Origin: an uncultured Alphaproteobacteria bacterium
GTDB taxonomy: Bacteria; Pseudomonadota; Alphaproteobacteria; Sneathiellales; Sneathiellaceae
Length of the DNA: 14,383 bases
Reading direction: 5' to 3'
Assembly: GCA_937910835.1 (NCBI GenBank)
Contig: CALEMG010000543.1
Location: 1 to 14,383, forward strand
The position numbers and the translations under genes are program-made. The stretch's first letter is position 1, and every line of letters starts with the position of its first letter. Positions 6,918-14,383 of the stretch are shown here, one piece after another. The notes under the pieces were generated by a model. It had not been told where the DNA came from. It worked only from the letters and a program-made list of their open reading frames with translations, and searched no databases.

Positions 6918-8465
6918 TTAGAAGTCGGTCTTGACCCCGCCCTCGGCAATCCGCTTATCGATAAACTCGTTGAGTTCTTCCAGCCGGGCCGGCTCATGAG
7001 CTGGCTCCTCATACTCCGCAAGGATCGTCTTATAGATCGTATTCGCGCGTTTCATCGCATCGGGGGAACCAGCCTCAACCCAGCTTTCGAAGTTGCGCCA
7101 GTCTGAAAGGATCGGTTCGTAAAACGCAGTCTCATAGCGTTCCTGAGTATGCTGCGTTCCGAAGAAATGACCGCCATGCCCGGCCTCCCGCATGGCATCA
7201 AGTCCGAGAGAGGCGGGCGAGGTATCGATCGGTTTCATCATCTCGATCATCATCTGGATCATCTCTACATCCATGATGACTTTCTCGAAACTCGCGCTCA
7301 AACCGCCTTCCAGCCAGCCCGCTGAATGCTTCACGAAATTTGCGCCGCCAAGGACAAGGGCCCAGAGCGACATCTCGGATTCATACGCGGCCTGCGCATC
7401 CGGCGCGTTCGACGCATTCACGTTGGAAGATCGGTAGGGGATGCCGTAGCGGCGGATAAGTTGTCCGCTGGCGATAGTCGCCTTGGCATATTCTGGCGTG
7501 CCGAAGGCGGGTGCGCCTGACTTCATTTCCACTTTGGAGTTAAAGCCGCCATAAACCACCGGTGCTCCGGGCCGCACGGTCTGGGCGAGGCTCATGCCGG
7601 CGAGGGCCTCCGCGTTTTGTTGTGCGAGCGCGCCGGCGAGCGTAACCGGCGCCATCGCACCCGATAAGGTGAAGGGGGTCAGCATCACCACCTGGCCATG
7701 CTTCGCCATCTCAATAATCCCTTCCAGCATGGGCTGATCCAACATCAGGGGGGAATTGGAATTGATGATGGTAAACAGGCTCGGTTGGGTCAGCATTTCC
7801 TCATGGCTGATGCCCCGCATGATGCGCGCCATCTCGATCCCGTCGAGGTTGCGGTCGCGGCCGAGAGAATAGATATAGGGAACTTTTTCGGTAAGGGTTG
7901 CAAAATCCCGCCCGCATTCCAGATGCCGGATGGAGGCGTGAATATCCACCGGTTCAACGGGGTAACCGCCGCTGGTGCCAAGGACATTGAGGCTTTGGGT
8001 CAGTTTCAGGAAATTACGGAAATCTTTACGGTTGCCAGTACGGCGGCCGCCATCCATATCCATCGCGTTGGGCGTGCTGGCAACCATCGAAAAGACAAGA
8101 TTCCGCCCGCCAATGGCGAGATCGCATTCCGGGTTGGGGGCATGCAGGGTGAACTCGGACGGCGCATGGGACATGGCCTCCATGACGAAGTCCCGGTCGA
8201 AATAGACGATATGGGTATCCTCGTCGACTTTCTGCCCAGCCTTTTTTAGGATCTCCCGCGCCTTGGGCAAGCGCACCATAATGCCGATATTCTCTAGAAT
8301 ATCCATGGAGGCGTTATGGATATCCTCGACCTGATCTTCCGAAAGGATTTCAACCGGTTTGAAAGTGTTGACGACTTTCTGGCGGGGAAGCTGGGTGAAA
8401 CTCGCCTTTACCCGGTGGCCGCGTCGTGAGCGTCGTCCGGAAGATCGCTCATTTCTTGTCGCCAT
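6918..8465 (-). CDS. Trimethylamine methyltransferase (MttB) superfamily protein, non-pyrrolysine
   Basis: A 515-residue full-length MttB-superfamily protein. After a basic N-terminal tail (about residues 1-20, rich in R and S) come family-like segments such as DIHNASMDILENIGI, TPNAMDMDGGRRTGNRKDF, GSLARDR-like SLGRDRN, LTPFTLSGAMAPVTLAGALA and VVYGGFNSKVEMKSGAPAFG. True MttB uses an in-frame amber codon for pyrrolysine; here the frame has no internal stop, placing it with the non-Pyl homologues. Characterised members of that group (MtgB and relatives) demethylate glycine betaine or other quaternary amines by transferring a methyl group to a corrinoid protein. The substrate here is unknown, and no corrinoid protein gene is nearby. 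ATG at 8465 has a strong AGAGGAG site. It is the last gene of a three-gene operon, 29 bases after the dehydrogenase-type gene, and is followed by a hairpin terminator. Confidence 0.85.
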   Translation of the reverse strand: MATRNERSSGRRSRRGHRVKASFTQLPRQKVVNTFKPVEILSEDQVEDIHNASMDILENIGIMVRLPKAREILKKAGQKVDEDTHIVYFDRDFVMEAMSHAPSEFTLHAPNPECDLAIGGRNLVFSMVASTPNAMDMDGGRRTGNRKDFRNFLKLTQSLNVLGTSGGYPVEPVDIHASIRHLECGRDFATLTEKVPYIYSLGRDRNLDGIEMARIMRGISHEEMLTQPSLFTIINSNSPLMLDQPMLEGIIEMAKHGQVVMLTPFTLSGAMAPVTLAGALAQQNAEALAGMSLAQTVRPGAPVVYGGFNSKVEMKSGAPAFGTPEYAKATIASGQLIRRYGIPYRSSNVNASNAPDAQAAYESEMSLWALVLGGANFVKHSAGWLEGGLSASFEKVIMDVEMIQMMIEMMKPIDTSPASLGLDAMREAGHGGHFFGTQHTQERYETAFYEPILSDWRNFESWVEAGSPDAMKRANTIYKTILAEYEEPAHEPARLEELNEFIDKRIAEGGVKTDF

Positions 8466-8494
8466 GACTATCTCCTCTTAATAGGGTGGGAAAC

Positions 8495-10912
8495 TTATCC
8501 CCGCATCCGTTCCGCTGTCGGGTCGAGCAGCGGCTCAAGCACCATTTTTGCCGGTCGCATTTCTCCCAGAATTTCGATTTCAAATTCGCCGCCATCTTCA
8601 ATCATTTCCGGAGGAGTAAAGCCGATGGCGACGGATTTCTGCACATAGTGGGCATAGCCGCCGGAGGTGACGAATCCGACGACCTTGCCGTCTTTCCAGA
8701 TCGGCTCATCCCCATGGACATCGGCATCGAGGGCGTCGATCACGAAGGTGGAGAGCTTGCGTTTCACGCCTTCTGCCTTTTCTTTCAGGACAGCGGCCTT
8801 GCCGATGAAATCGGCAGGCTTGTTATAGGCAACAAAACGATCGAGGCCGGTTTCCTCCGCCGTGTAATCGGGTTTGAACTCGCGAAGCCAGGAGCCGAAG
8901 GATTTTTCTAACCGCAGGCTCATCATCGCGCGCATCCCGAATGGCGTGAGGCCGAATTCCGCACCGGCCTCTGCCAGTACTTCATAAAGCCCTATCTGTT
9001 CATCGGCGGGTACATAAATCTCATACCCCAGATCGCCGGTATAGGTCACCCGTTGGACAATCGCGTCGGATAGCCCCACGCCCATGCGTTTCACCGCCAT
9101 AAAGGGGAACGCTTCCGTCGAGACATCCTCGTAAGAAATTTTGGCCAGAAGGTCGCGTGCGCGGGGGCCAGCAATCTGGAAACCGATCCGTTTGAGGGAG
9201 ACATTCTCGATCTCGACCCCCTCCTCGGGCAGATGATCCCAGAACCAGCGAAGATGATAGGCCTGCGCCCCGTAGGACGCAGTAAGCTGAAATTCTTCCT
9301 CCGTCAGCCGCGCGATGGTGAAATCACCGATCAGGCGTCCTTTCGGGCTCAGCATCGGGCTCAAACTCATGCGGCCGACTTTCGGAACGCGCCCCGCCAT
9401 GATGGTATCGATCCACTCTGCCGCCTTGGGGCCGGTGATCTTGTATTTTCCGAAGTTATGTATCTCGGTAATGCCGACTTTTGTCCGCACGGCTTCACAT
9501 TCGGCGGCGACCGCGTCAAAGGCATTGGAGCGACGAAAGGATGGCGTCTCAACAAGTGGCTCTCCTTCCGGCGCGAAATAATTGACCGCCTCCATTCCGT
9601 AGCCCTGCCCGAAGACGGCGCGCTGCTCTTTCCAGATGGGATAGGCGGGAGTCGTCTGGAAGGGGCGTGCGGCGGGCAGTTCCTCATTCGGATAGGTAAT
9701 GCTGAAACGACGCTGGTAATTTTCGGTGACTTTCTTGCGTGCGTAAGGGCGCGAGCAATAGTCGCCATAGCGCGCCACATCCATCGCGAAGACATCACGA
9801 CTGGGTTCGCCTTCGATCATCCATTCGGCAAGCGTCAGGCCGACACCACCGCCCTGGCTAAAGCCCGCCATAACGGCGCAAGCTGACCAGTAGTTCTTAA
9901 GTCCCGGCACGGGCCCGACCAGCGGGTTGCCATCGGGCGCGAAAGTGAAGGGGCCATTTATGACATTCTTGATGCCTGCCTTTTCCAGCACGGGAAAGCG
10001 ATTGAAGGCAAATTCCATGCTGTCGCCGATGCGATCTAACTTGTTCGGCAGTAATTCATGCCCGAAATCGAGCGGCGTGCCATTGACCGCCCAGGGATCA
10101 CACTCCTGCTCGTAAAAGCCGATGCAGAGCCCGCGCCCTTCCTGACGGAGATAGCTCTCTCCCTCCGGGTCCATCACATGGGGATGCTCCCGGCCGAGGT
10201 CATAGATTTCGGGAATATCCTCGGTGATCAGATATTGATGCTCCATCGGGTGCAGGGGAAGAAAGATGCCGACCATCTCGCCCAATTCCCGCGCCCAGAG
10301 GCCGCCTGCATTGACCACATATTCCGCATTGATCGTGCCGTCCTTGGTAACAACCTGCCAGCTGCCATCGGTTTGATGGTTCAGCTCCAGCACCTGATTG
10401 CGGAGGTAAATCTCGGCACCCAGCTTGCGCGCGCACATGGCATAGGCGCGTGTCGTGCCAGACGGGTCAAGATGGCCATCCAGCGGATCATAAAGCCCGC
10501 CGATCACGCCATCTATGTTAGTGATGGGTGAGAGTTCCTTGATCTCCGCCGGGCCGATGATATGGGTGTCGAGACCCATATAGCGATGTTTCGCCCGCTC
10601 GGTTTTCAGGTAATCCATGCGATCGGGCGTGCCCGCGAGGGTGATTCCGCCAACATGATGGAGACCGCAGGATTGCCCGGACAGCTCCTCCAGCTCTTTA
10701 TATAGCTAGCTGGTGTAACCTTGCAGCGCGGCGATGATGGAGTCGGAATTGATGGTGTGAAACCCGCCGGCGGCGTGCCAGGTTGAGCCGGAGGTCAACT
10801 CGGATCGTTCAATCAACGCGATATCCGTCCAGCCGAGCTTGGCCAGATGATAGAGCACGGAGCAGCCGACAACTCCTCCGCCGATAACGGCCACTTTGAC
10901 ATGGGATTTCAT
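8495..10912 (-). pseudogene. Dimethylglycine/sarcosine dehydrogenase-type FAD-GcvT fusion, interrupted by in-frame TAG
   Basis: One frame of 805 codons before its stop encodes a complete family-length protein apart from a single TAG at 10706-10708 (codon 69). Before it, residues 1-68 carry the FAD Rossmann motif GGGVVG (11-16), E35 for ribose binding and STWHAAGG with H46, the family histidine that binds FAD covalently. After it the frame resumes at once with LYKELEELSGQSCGLHHVGG, so there is no indel. The rest holds the oxidase domain (DPLDGHLDPSGT, NAGGLWAREL, GPFTFAPDGNPLVGP) and a C-terminal GcvT-like folate domain (YTGDLGYEIYV). Such enzymes oxidatively demethylate dimethylglycine or sarcosine and pass formaldehyde to tetrahydrofolate. 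If the stop is real, a 68-residue peptide results; restart at ATG 10618 would lack the FAD motif and has no ribosome site. A base-call error or suppression remains possible. ATG at 10912 has GGGAG upstream. Confidence 0.85.
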
Positions 10913-10943
10913 AGATTTGCTCTCCCGCTAGTTAATCTTTATT

Positions 10944-12248
10944 TTATCCAAGGACCGTGAAGCTGCTGTCCTGGCTGACCTCCCGATTGCGCGAAAAAGT
11001 GCCCATCGAGAGGTCATAATCGATATTCTCAAGATGGAAATGAACCGGATCGACATCATGGTCGCGACCGTCCTCGCATTCACGGATCAGTTTCTCCATC
11101 ATCCGCCCGGCGACCGGCGCGTTCTTGAACTGGTTCCCGCTGGTCCCGATGGCGAGATAATAACCGCCCAAGCTCGATTTATCATAAATCGGCACCCAGT
11201 CTCGGGTCACGTCATAGAGCGCGACGACGCCCTTGGTCTGGCGTGGGACGCCCATCTCCGGAAACCGCTGCGCAAGGCGCAATACTTGCGCGTTCCATTG
11301 TTCGGTGAAATCCTCGTTGAAATTATCCGGATCAACCCATTCCTGCGCGTCGCATTTGGGGTCTTCCGATCCGATAAGTATATGGTTGCCAAGCTCCGGC
11401 CGACAATAAATCCCAGCATCGCTGTCAGAAAGCACAACACCGTCGGCCTCGAAATCAAACCCGGCGGGAGAGGGGACATGCGCGACCTCATGGCGAAGGG
11501 CGCGGGTTGTCATTTTCATATCATCCAGCACGCCCGCCATTTCATTGATTTTGCCCGAATGCGGCCCGGCGACATTGACCACGACAGGCGCATCAATCTC
11601 AGTGCCGTCCTTTAAGGTGACACCGGTGACATTACCATCGGTCTGCCGGATTGCAATAACCTCGGCATTGAACTTGAAAATGGCGCCATGGGCCTCGGCG
11701 GCGACTTGTGCGTTATGGGCGGCGAGTTGCGGATCACTGACATATCCACCCCGCGGGAAAAAGACGCCGCCCGGAACTGTGTCGCCTGTCGGCTCGCCAA
11801 AGGCGGGATCATCGGGCCGTTTCACCGGTGCGAATTGATGTGTGTCGATTATCGGTAATTTCTCACGCATTTGCTCCGGCGTCAGATCTTCATAGGGGCA
11901 GCCGATCTTGTCCATCAGGGTGCAGATTTTCCGCATGTAATCATTATGCGGTGTCTTCACGATCAGCGCGCCGGTATCGTGATATTTAATCAGGCCCTTT
12001 TCATCCTCCACCCCGACATAGTCCGCCCAATTCTTCCAGTAGAACCCCCCCTCATAGGCGAGGGCGCAGGTATCTAGTGCGGAAAAAAAGGTTCGGAAAA
12101 TAGCGCAGGAAGCGGAGGTTGAACCAAAGCCCGAAGCGGGCAGGCGATCGATCGAGAGAACCTTGCGCCCGGCCTTCGATAGTTCGTAAGCAATGCAGGC
12201 TCCGATAACCCCGGCGCCGATTATGACGGCATCAAATTTATCGCTCAT
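10944..12248 (-). CDS. FAD-dependent DAO-family oxidoreductase, sarcosine oxidase beta-like
   Basis: A 434-residue flavoprotein of the D-amino acid oxidase/sarcosine oxidase superfamily. The N-terminal FAD motif is GAGVIG at residues 11-16, with SIDR closing the second strand; a later VNVAGPHSGKINEMAG segment and a C-terminal YYLAIGTSGNQFKNAPVAG segment complete the FAD-binding fold. By family and context it probably oxidises a secondary or tertiary amine; the substrate cannot be read from the sequence. ATG at 12246-12248 is preferred over a TTG 28 codons upstream because it starts just before the FAD motif and has GGGAG ten bases ahead. It is the first gene of the minus-strand operon, 31 bases before the FAD-GcvT fusion. 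It lacks a GcvT domain, so the fusion protein downstream may complement it. Confidence 0.85.
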   Translation of the reverse strand: MSDKFDAVIIGAGVIGACIAYELSKAGRKVLSIDRLPASGFGSTSASCAIFRTFFSALDTCALAYEGGFYWKNWADYVGVEDEKGLIKYHDTGALIVKTPHNDYMRKICTLMDKIGCPYEDLTPEQMREKLPIIDTHQFAPVKRPDDPAFGEPTGDTVPGGVFFPRGGYVSDPQLAAHNAQVAAEAHGAIFKFNAEVIAIRQTDGNVTGVTLKDGTEIDAPVVVNVAGPHSGKINEMAGVLDDMKMTTRALRHEVAHVPSPAGFDFEADGVVLSDSDAGIYCRPELGNHILIGSEDPKCDAQEWVDPDNFNEDFTEQWNAQVLRLAQRFPEMGVPRQTKGVVALYDVTRDWVPIYDKSSLGGYYLAIGTSGNQFKNAPVAGRMMEKLIRECEDGRDHDVDPVHFHLENIDYDLSMGTFSRNREVSQDSSFTVLG

Positions 12249-12557
12249 CGGCTGTATCTCCCTTACCGCTGGCCTTTTGATTTCATCAACTATTTCCTTG
12301 CGGATGGCCTCACGCAAGCGGAAACTGTCCAATTGAAGGACATCGGCATGAAAAAATTAATGTCATGTCGTTTTCATAAAAAAGCGGGTCGGCGGGGTGT
12401 AAATTGTCATGGCCGCAGATCAAACCCAACAGCCAGAATCTTCGCAGTTTTGACATTTTGACGACAGAGTCGCAGAGAGAATAGTCTTAAATAGGTTCCC
12501 GACCAACGTAAATTCATGGCATAGTGTTTTCAGCTATCAGAGGTACGGGGACGCCAT
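12249..12557. promoter_or_regulatory. Intergenic control region of the amine-oxidation operon and the bax-like gene
   Basis: 309 bases between divergent genes, holding no convincing gene of its own. The main structure is an inverted repeat, ATGAAAA at 12348-12354 and TTTTCAT at 12371-12377, with a 16-base spacer, about 100 bases ahead of the minus-strand operon start; it could be an operator. The in-frame extension of the oxidoreductase to a TTG at 12332 is judged untranslated leader. On the plus-strand side lie two direct TTTTGAC repeats at 12448-12454 and 12456-12462. Confidence 0.35.
12458..12485 (+). promoter_or_regulatory. Candidate sigma-70 promoter for the bax-like gene
   Basis: TTGACG at 12458-12463 and AATAGT at 12480-12485 are separated by 16 bases, about 70 bases ahead of the secreted glucosaminidase-domain gene. 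The -35 matches five of six consensus bases and the -10 four of six. It is assigned from motif and position alone. Confidence 0.3.
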
Positions 12558-13475
12558 GTGTTGAATAGAATGAATATGTCGAAACGGCTGGGCAGCGGGG
12601 TTGTTATGTGTGCTCTCCTGCTTGGTGCGGCGCTGCCACTCCGGGCCGAGACGATTACGATCCGGAATTTCGACGACTTCGCCAGCTTTTTTAAGCGTAA
12701 CGGCTATTCAATTCCGAAATGGAAATCGGGAACGCAGGATGTTCCACCCTACACAATCCTCGATATCCCGGAAGAATGGCGTAAAAAAGTGGCACCAGAA
12801 ATGCCGGTAGCGGAGAAAAAGAGAACTTTTTTCCGCCTCGCAATTCCGCTCGCTTTCGTTGCCAATCATGCCCTCAAGGAAGACCGGAAAAAGCTGACGT
12901 CCATTGAGAAAGATCAAAAGGCGGGCGAGGATCTCTCGTCCCATGACAAGAAATGGCTCGCGGAACAGGCAGAAAATTATGGCCTTGCGGGTGGCGATAC
13001 AGGCGATAGTTTTTGGCGGGAAATCAAGAAGCGGATGGATATCGTACCGCCTTCCCTCATTGTTGCGCAGATGGTGGATGAAAGTGGTTGGGGTACCTCG
13101 CGCTTTGCCGCAGAAGGAAACGCCTTGTTTGGGCAGTGGAGCTATAAGGGCGGTATCAAGCCGAAGGAGCAGCGAAAAAGCAAGGGCAACTATAGTGTCG
13201 CGGCTTTCAAGACTCCGCTGGCGTCGGTGCGTGCCTATCTGCTCTATCTTAACTCCCATGTGTCTTATGCGGATTTCCGTGACCGGCGGGCGACGCTTCG
13301 GGCGGACTGGAAGGCAATCACCAGTTCAGATCTTGTGGGGGGATTGAACAAATACTCCGAACGGGGGGAAGCCTATGTTAAAGATATCTCGAATATCATC
13401 AGGCGTAACCAGTTATCCCCACTTGATCATGCCAAGCTTGCCGACGGTAAAATCATGTATCTGGTCTTGAAATAA
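12558..13475 (+). CDS. Secreted Bax-like protein with glucosaminidase domain
   Basis: A 305-residue exported protein. The signal peptide is about residues 1-30 (basic MSKR, hydrophobic VVMCALLLGAALPL, cleavage after LRA). Residues about 150-300 match the Bax/glucosaminidase (lysozyme-like) family: PPSLIVAQMVDESGWGTSRF with E175 as the expected catalytic acid, then GNALFGQWSY, YSVAAFKTPLASVRAYLLYL and a KYSERGEAYVKDI end. The family cleaves peptidoglycan or related glycans, so a periplasmic cell-wall role is inferred; the precise activity of Bax proteins is not established. The start is uncertain: GTG at 12558 has GGGG seven bases ahead, whereas in-frame ATGs at 12570 and 12576 lack a ribosome site. 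All give the same mature protein. It stands alone, 11 bases from the convergent glycosyltransferase gene. Confidence 0.85.
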   Translation: MLNRMNMSKRLGSGVVMCALLLGAALPLRAETITIRNFDDFASFFKRNGYSIPKWKSGTQDVPPYTILDIPEEWRKKVAPEMPVAEKKRTFFRLAIPLAFVANHALKEDRKKLTSIEKDQKAGEDLSSHDKKWLAEQAENYGLAGGDTGDSFWREIKKRMDIVPPSLIVAQMVDESGWGTSRFAAEGNALFGQWSYKGGIKPKEQRKSKGNYSVAAFKTPLASVRAYLLYLNSHVSYADFRDRRATLRADWKAITSSDLVGGLNKYSERGEAYVKDISNIIRRNQLSPLDHAKLADGKIMYLVLK

Positions 13476-13486
13476 AACGCGGGCAA

Positions 13487-14383
13487 TCAATCTGAGGCGA
13501 TGGCCTGACCTGCGGGTGTAGCCGCTCGCCGCTTATCAACGGCCTTGAAACGCAAGCGCACAAGCCGGTTTAAATTGGTCAGCCCGTCCAGCAGGCCCGG
13601 AATAACCACTTCCGATGGTTTTTTCTGCTGCGATAGATGGCGCAGCGCCGTCAGCATGGTATCGCTCGCCCGTTCGTCATCATCGACAAGAACGCCAATC
13701 AACCCGGCTTCCGCCGCGCGTGTCGCTCGGATATATTGTTCCAGGCGCGGCACCGTCCGCGGGATGATAAGCGCTCGCTTGTTCATCGACAGGACTTCGC
13801 AGAAAGTATTGTACCCGCCCATAGCGACAACGGCAGACGCTTCCTGCATCAAGCTTTCCATATGGCTATCGAAGGTAACCGCGCGTACGCGGGGCAGCTG
13901 CTGTATCCGGTCGCGGAAGCTCGAGCGGGTGTCCGGCGGCATAAAGGGCCCCAAGACGAACAAGGCGCTGAGCGGTGGCTGCCGATTTCCTTCATAGGCG
14001 CGAAGGACCCAGTCCGGCAGGACATCTCCGTCGCCGCCGCCGCCAACTGTCACGAGCACATAAGGCTCCGTCATCTCATCCAGAATGGCCGGTCGTGATA
14101 CCGCGGGGGCTGAGCGCCTCAGATAACCAGTATAGGTGATTTTCCGTTTGACGCTGGCGGGAATATCGAGGCCTGTTAACGGATTGTATATCTGCTTGAC
14201 GCCAAAAATCCAGATATCGTCATAGATATCCTCAAGCGCAGACAAGACATTCTTGCGCTCCCACTCCGGTTCAAGCAGGGACGGATCATCCAGAACGTCC
14301 CGAAGGCCGAGCACAAGATGAGTTCCCGATGCCTTTAACATACCCGGCGTATCCGTCACCTCGCCTTTCAGGCCATAAGGTTC
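13487..14383 (-). CDS. Predicted MurG/GT28-like glycosyltransferase, C-terminal part
   Basis: The frame is open to the right edge, so the 5' end is missing; 298 residues are visible. The visible start (PYGLKGEV, then GTHLVLGLRDVLDDPSLL) precedes a GT-B-type nucleotide-sugar-binding domain: YVLVTVGGGGDG at the first strand, VTFDSHMESLMQEASAVVAM, then GGYNTFCEVLSMNKRALIIP and PRLEQYIRATRAAEAGL. The GGYNT...E and PR..EQ..RA elements resemble the MurG-like C-terminal half, which binds the UDP or other nucleotide sugar donor. The acceptor is unknown; a surface polysaccharide or lipid-linked sugar is a reasonable guess. A GTG at 14357-14359 is internal rather than the start, since family-like sequence continues upstream of it. 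The neighbouring genes beyond the edge would decide its pathway. Confidence 0.75.
   Translation of the reverse strand, partial: EPYGLKGEVTDTPGMLKASGTHLVLGLRDVLDDPSLLEPEWERKNVLSALEDIYDDIWIFGVKQIYNPLTGLDIPASVKRKITYTGYLRRSAPAVSRPAILDEMTEPYVLVTVGGGGDGDVLPDWVLRAYEGNRQPPLSALFVLGPFMPPDTRSSFRDRIQQLPRVRAVTFDSHMESLMQEASAVVAMGGYNTFCEVLSMNKRALIIPRTVPRLEQYIRATRAAEAGLIGVLVDDDERASDTMLTALRHLSQQKKPSEVVIPGLLDGLTNLNRLVRLRFKAVDKRRAATPAGQAIASD

Noticed and set aside
7698..8249. Plus-strand open frame opposite the MttB-like gene (183 codons)
   Set aside because: It is antisense to strongly conserved MttB-superfamily sequence and has no supporting start signals.
9233..9886. Long plus-strand open frame opposite the FAD-GcvT gene (217 codons)
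   Set aside because: It mirrors the codon pattern of the real minus-strand gene and shows no recognisable domain.
10706..10708. TAG as a pyrrolysine codon, suggested by the neighbouring MttB-superfamily gene
   Set aside because: The MttB homologue itself has no in-frame stop. The TAG lies in a flavoenzyme in a non-catalytic helix region, no pylTSBCD genes are in view, and paaC ends with TAG at its normal C-terminus.
2204..10708. Reassigned genetic code reading TAA/TAG as glutamine
   Set aside because: paaC (TAG), paaD (TAA) and the mttB-like gene (TAA) all stop at the expected family ends with these codons.
12249..12332. N-terminal extension of the DAO-type oxidoreductase from a TTG start
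   Set aside because: The added 28 residues precede the FAD motif that normally begins such proteins, and ATG 12248 has a proper ribosome site.
12897..13347. Second plus-strand frame inside the bax-like gene (147 codons)
   Set aside because: It is an out-of-frame shadow rich in arginine; the other frame has a signal peptide and clear family motifs.

Overview
The window looks like a chromosomal stretch of an aerobic, heterotrophic alphaproteobacterium. Base composition is moderately GC-rich by eye, genes are densely packed with ATGA-type overlaps, and it carries a phenylacetyl-CoA epoxidase operon, a dimethylglycine/sarcosine dehydrogenase-type flavoenzyme and a non-pyrrolysine MttB homologue. 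The class is an inference from gene content; no rRNA or other phylogenetic marker is present. I see no tRNA, rRNA, IS element, integrase, CRISPR array or phage gene.

Layout, left to right. (1) 1-237 (+): the 3' end of an mtnA-like S-methyl-5-thioribose-1-phosphate isomerase gene. (2) 207-2236 (-): a translationally coupled pair, first a protein of unknown function and then a DenD-type D-erythronate dehydrogenase. The unknown gene carries an in-frame TAA near its 5' end. (3) 2237-2411: a divergent control region with candidate promoters and inverted repeats. (4) 2412-6010 (+): paaABCDE, the complete multicomponent epoxidase that turns phenylacetyl-CoA into its 1,2-epoxide. It has tight or overlapping junctions, but no paaK, paaG, paaZ, paaF/H/J or regulator is in view. 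(5) 6014-6829 (-): two tandem, diverged copies of a small secreted four-cysteine protein of unknown function, convergent with paaE. (6) 6841-6870: a probable Rho-independent terminator. (7) 6918-12248 (-): a three-gene operon with a DAO-type FAD oxidoreductase, an FAD/GcvT fusion of the dimethylglycine/sarcosine dehydrogenase type interrupted by an in-frame TAG, and an MttB-superfamily methyltransferase. (8) 12249-12557: a 309-base intergenic region. (9) 12558-13475 (+): a secreted Bax-like glucosaminidase-domain protein. (10) 13487-14383 (-): the C-terminal part of a MurG/GT28-like predicted glycosyltransferase, running off the right edge.

How the genes work together. PaaA and PaaC (with PaaB) form the oxygenase core, PaaE feeds electrons from NAD(P)H, and PaaD helps cofactor maturation. 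The minus-strand operon looks built for stepwise N-demethylation of a quaternary or tertiary amine such as glycine betaine, dimethylglycine or sarcosine, with one-carbon units passed to tetrahydrofolate; the true substrate is not visible in the sequence. The DenD pair suggests sugar-acid catabolism.

The most notable signals are two premature in-frame stop codons in otherwise well-preserved genes (TAA at 2204-2206 and TAG at 10706-10708), the MttB homologue with no corrinoid protein nearby, and the tandem secreted cysteine-containing paralogues.
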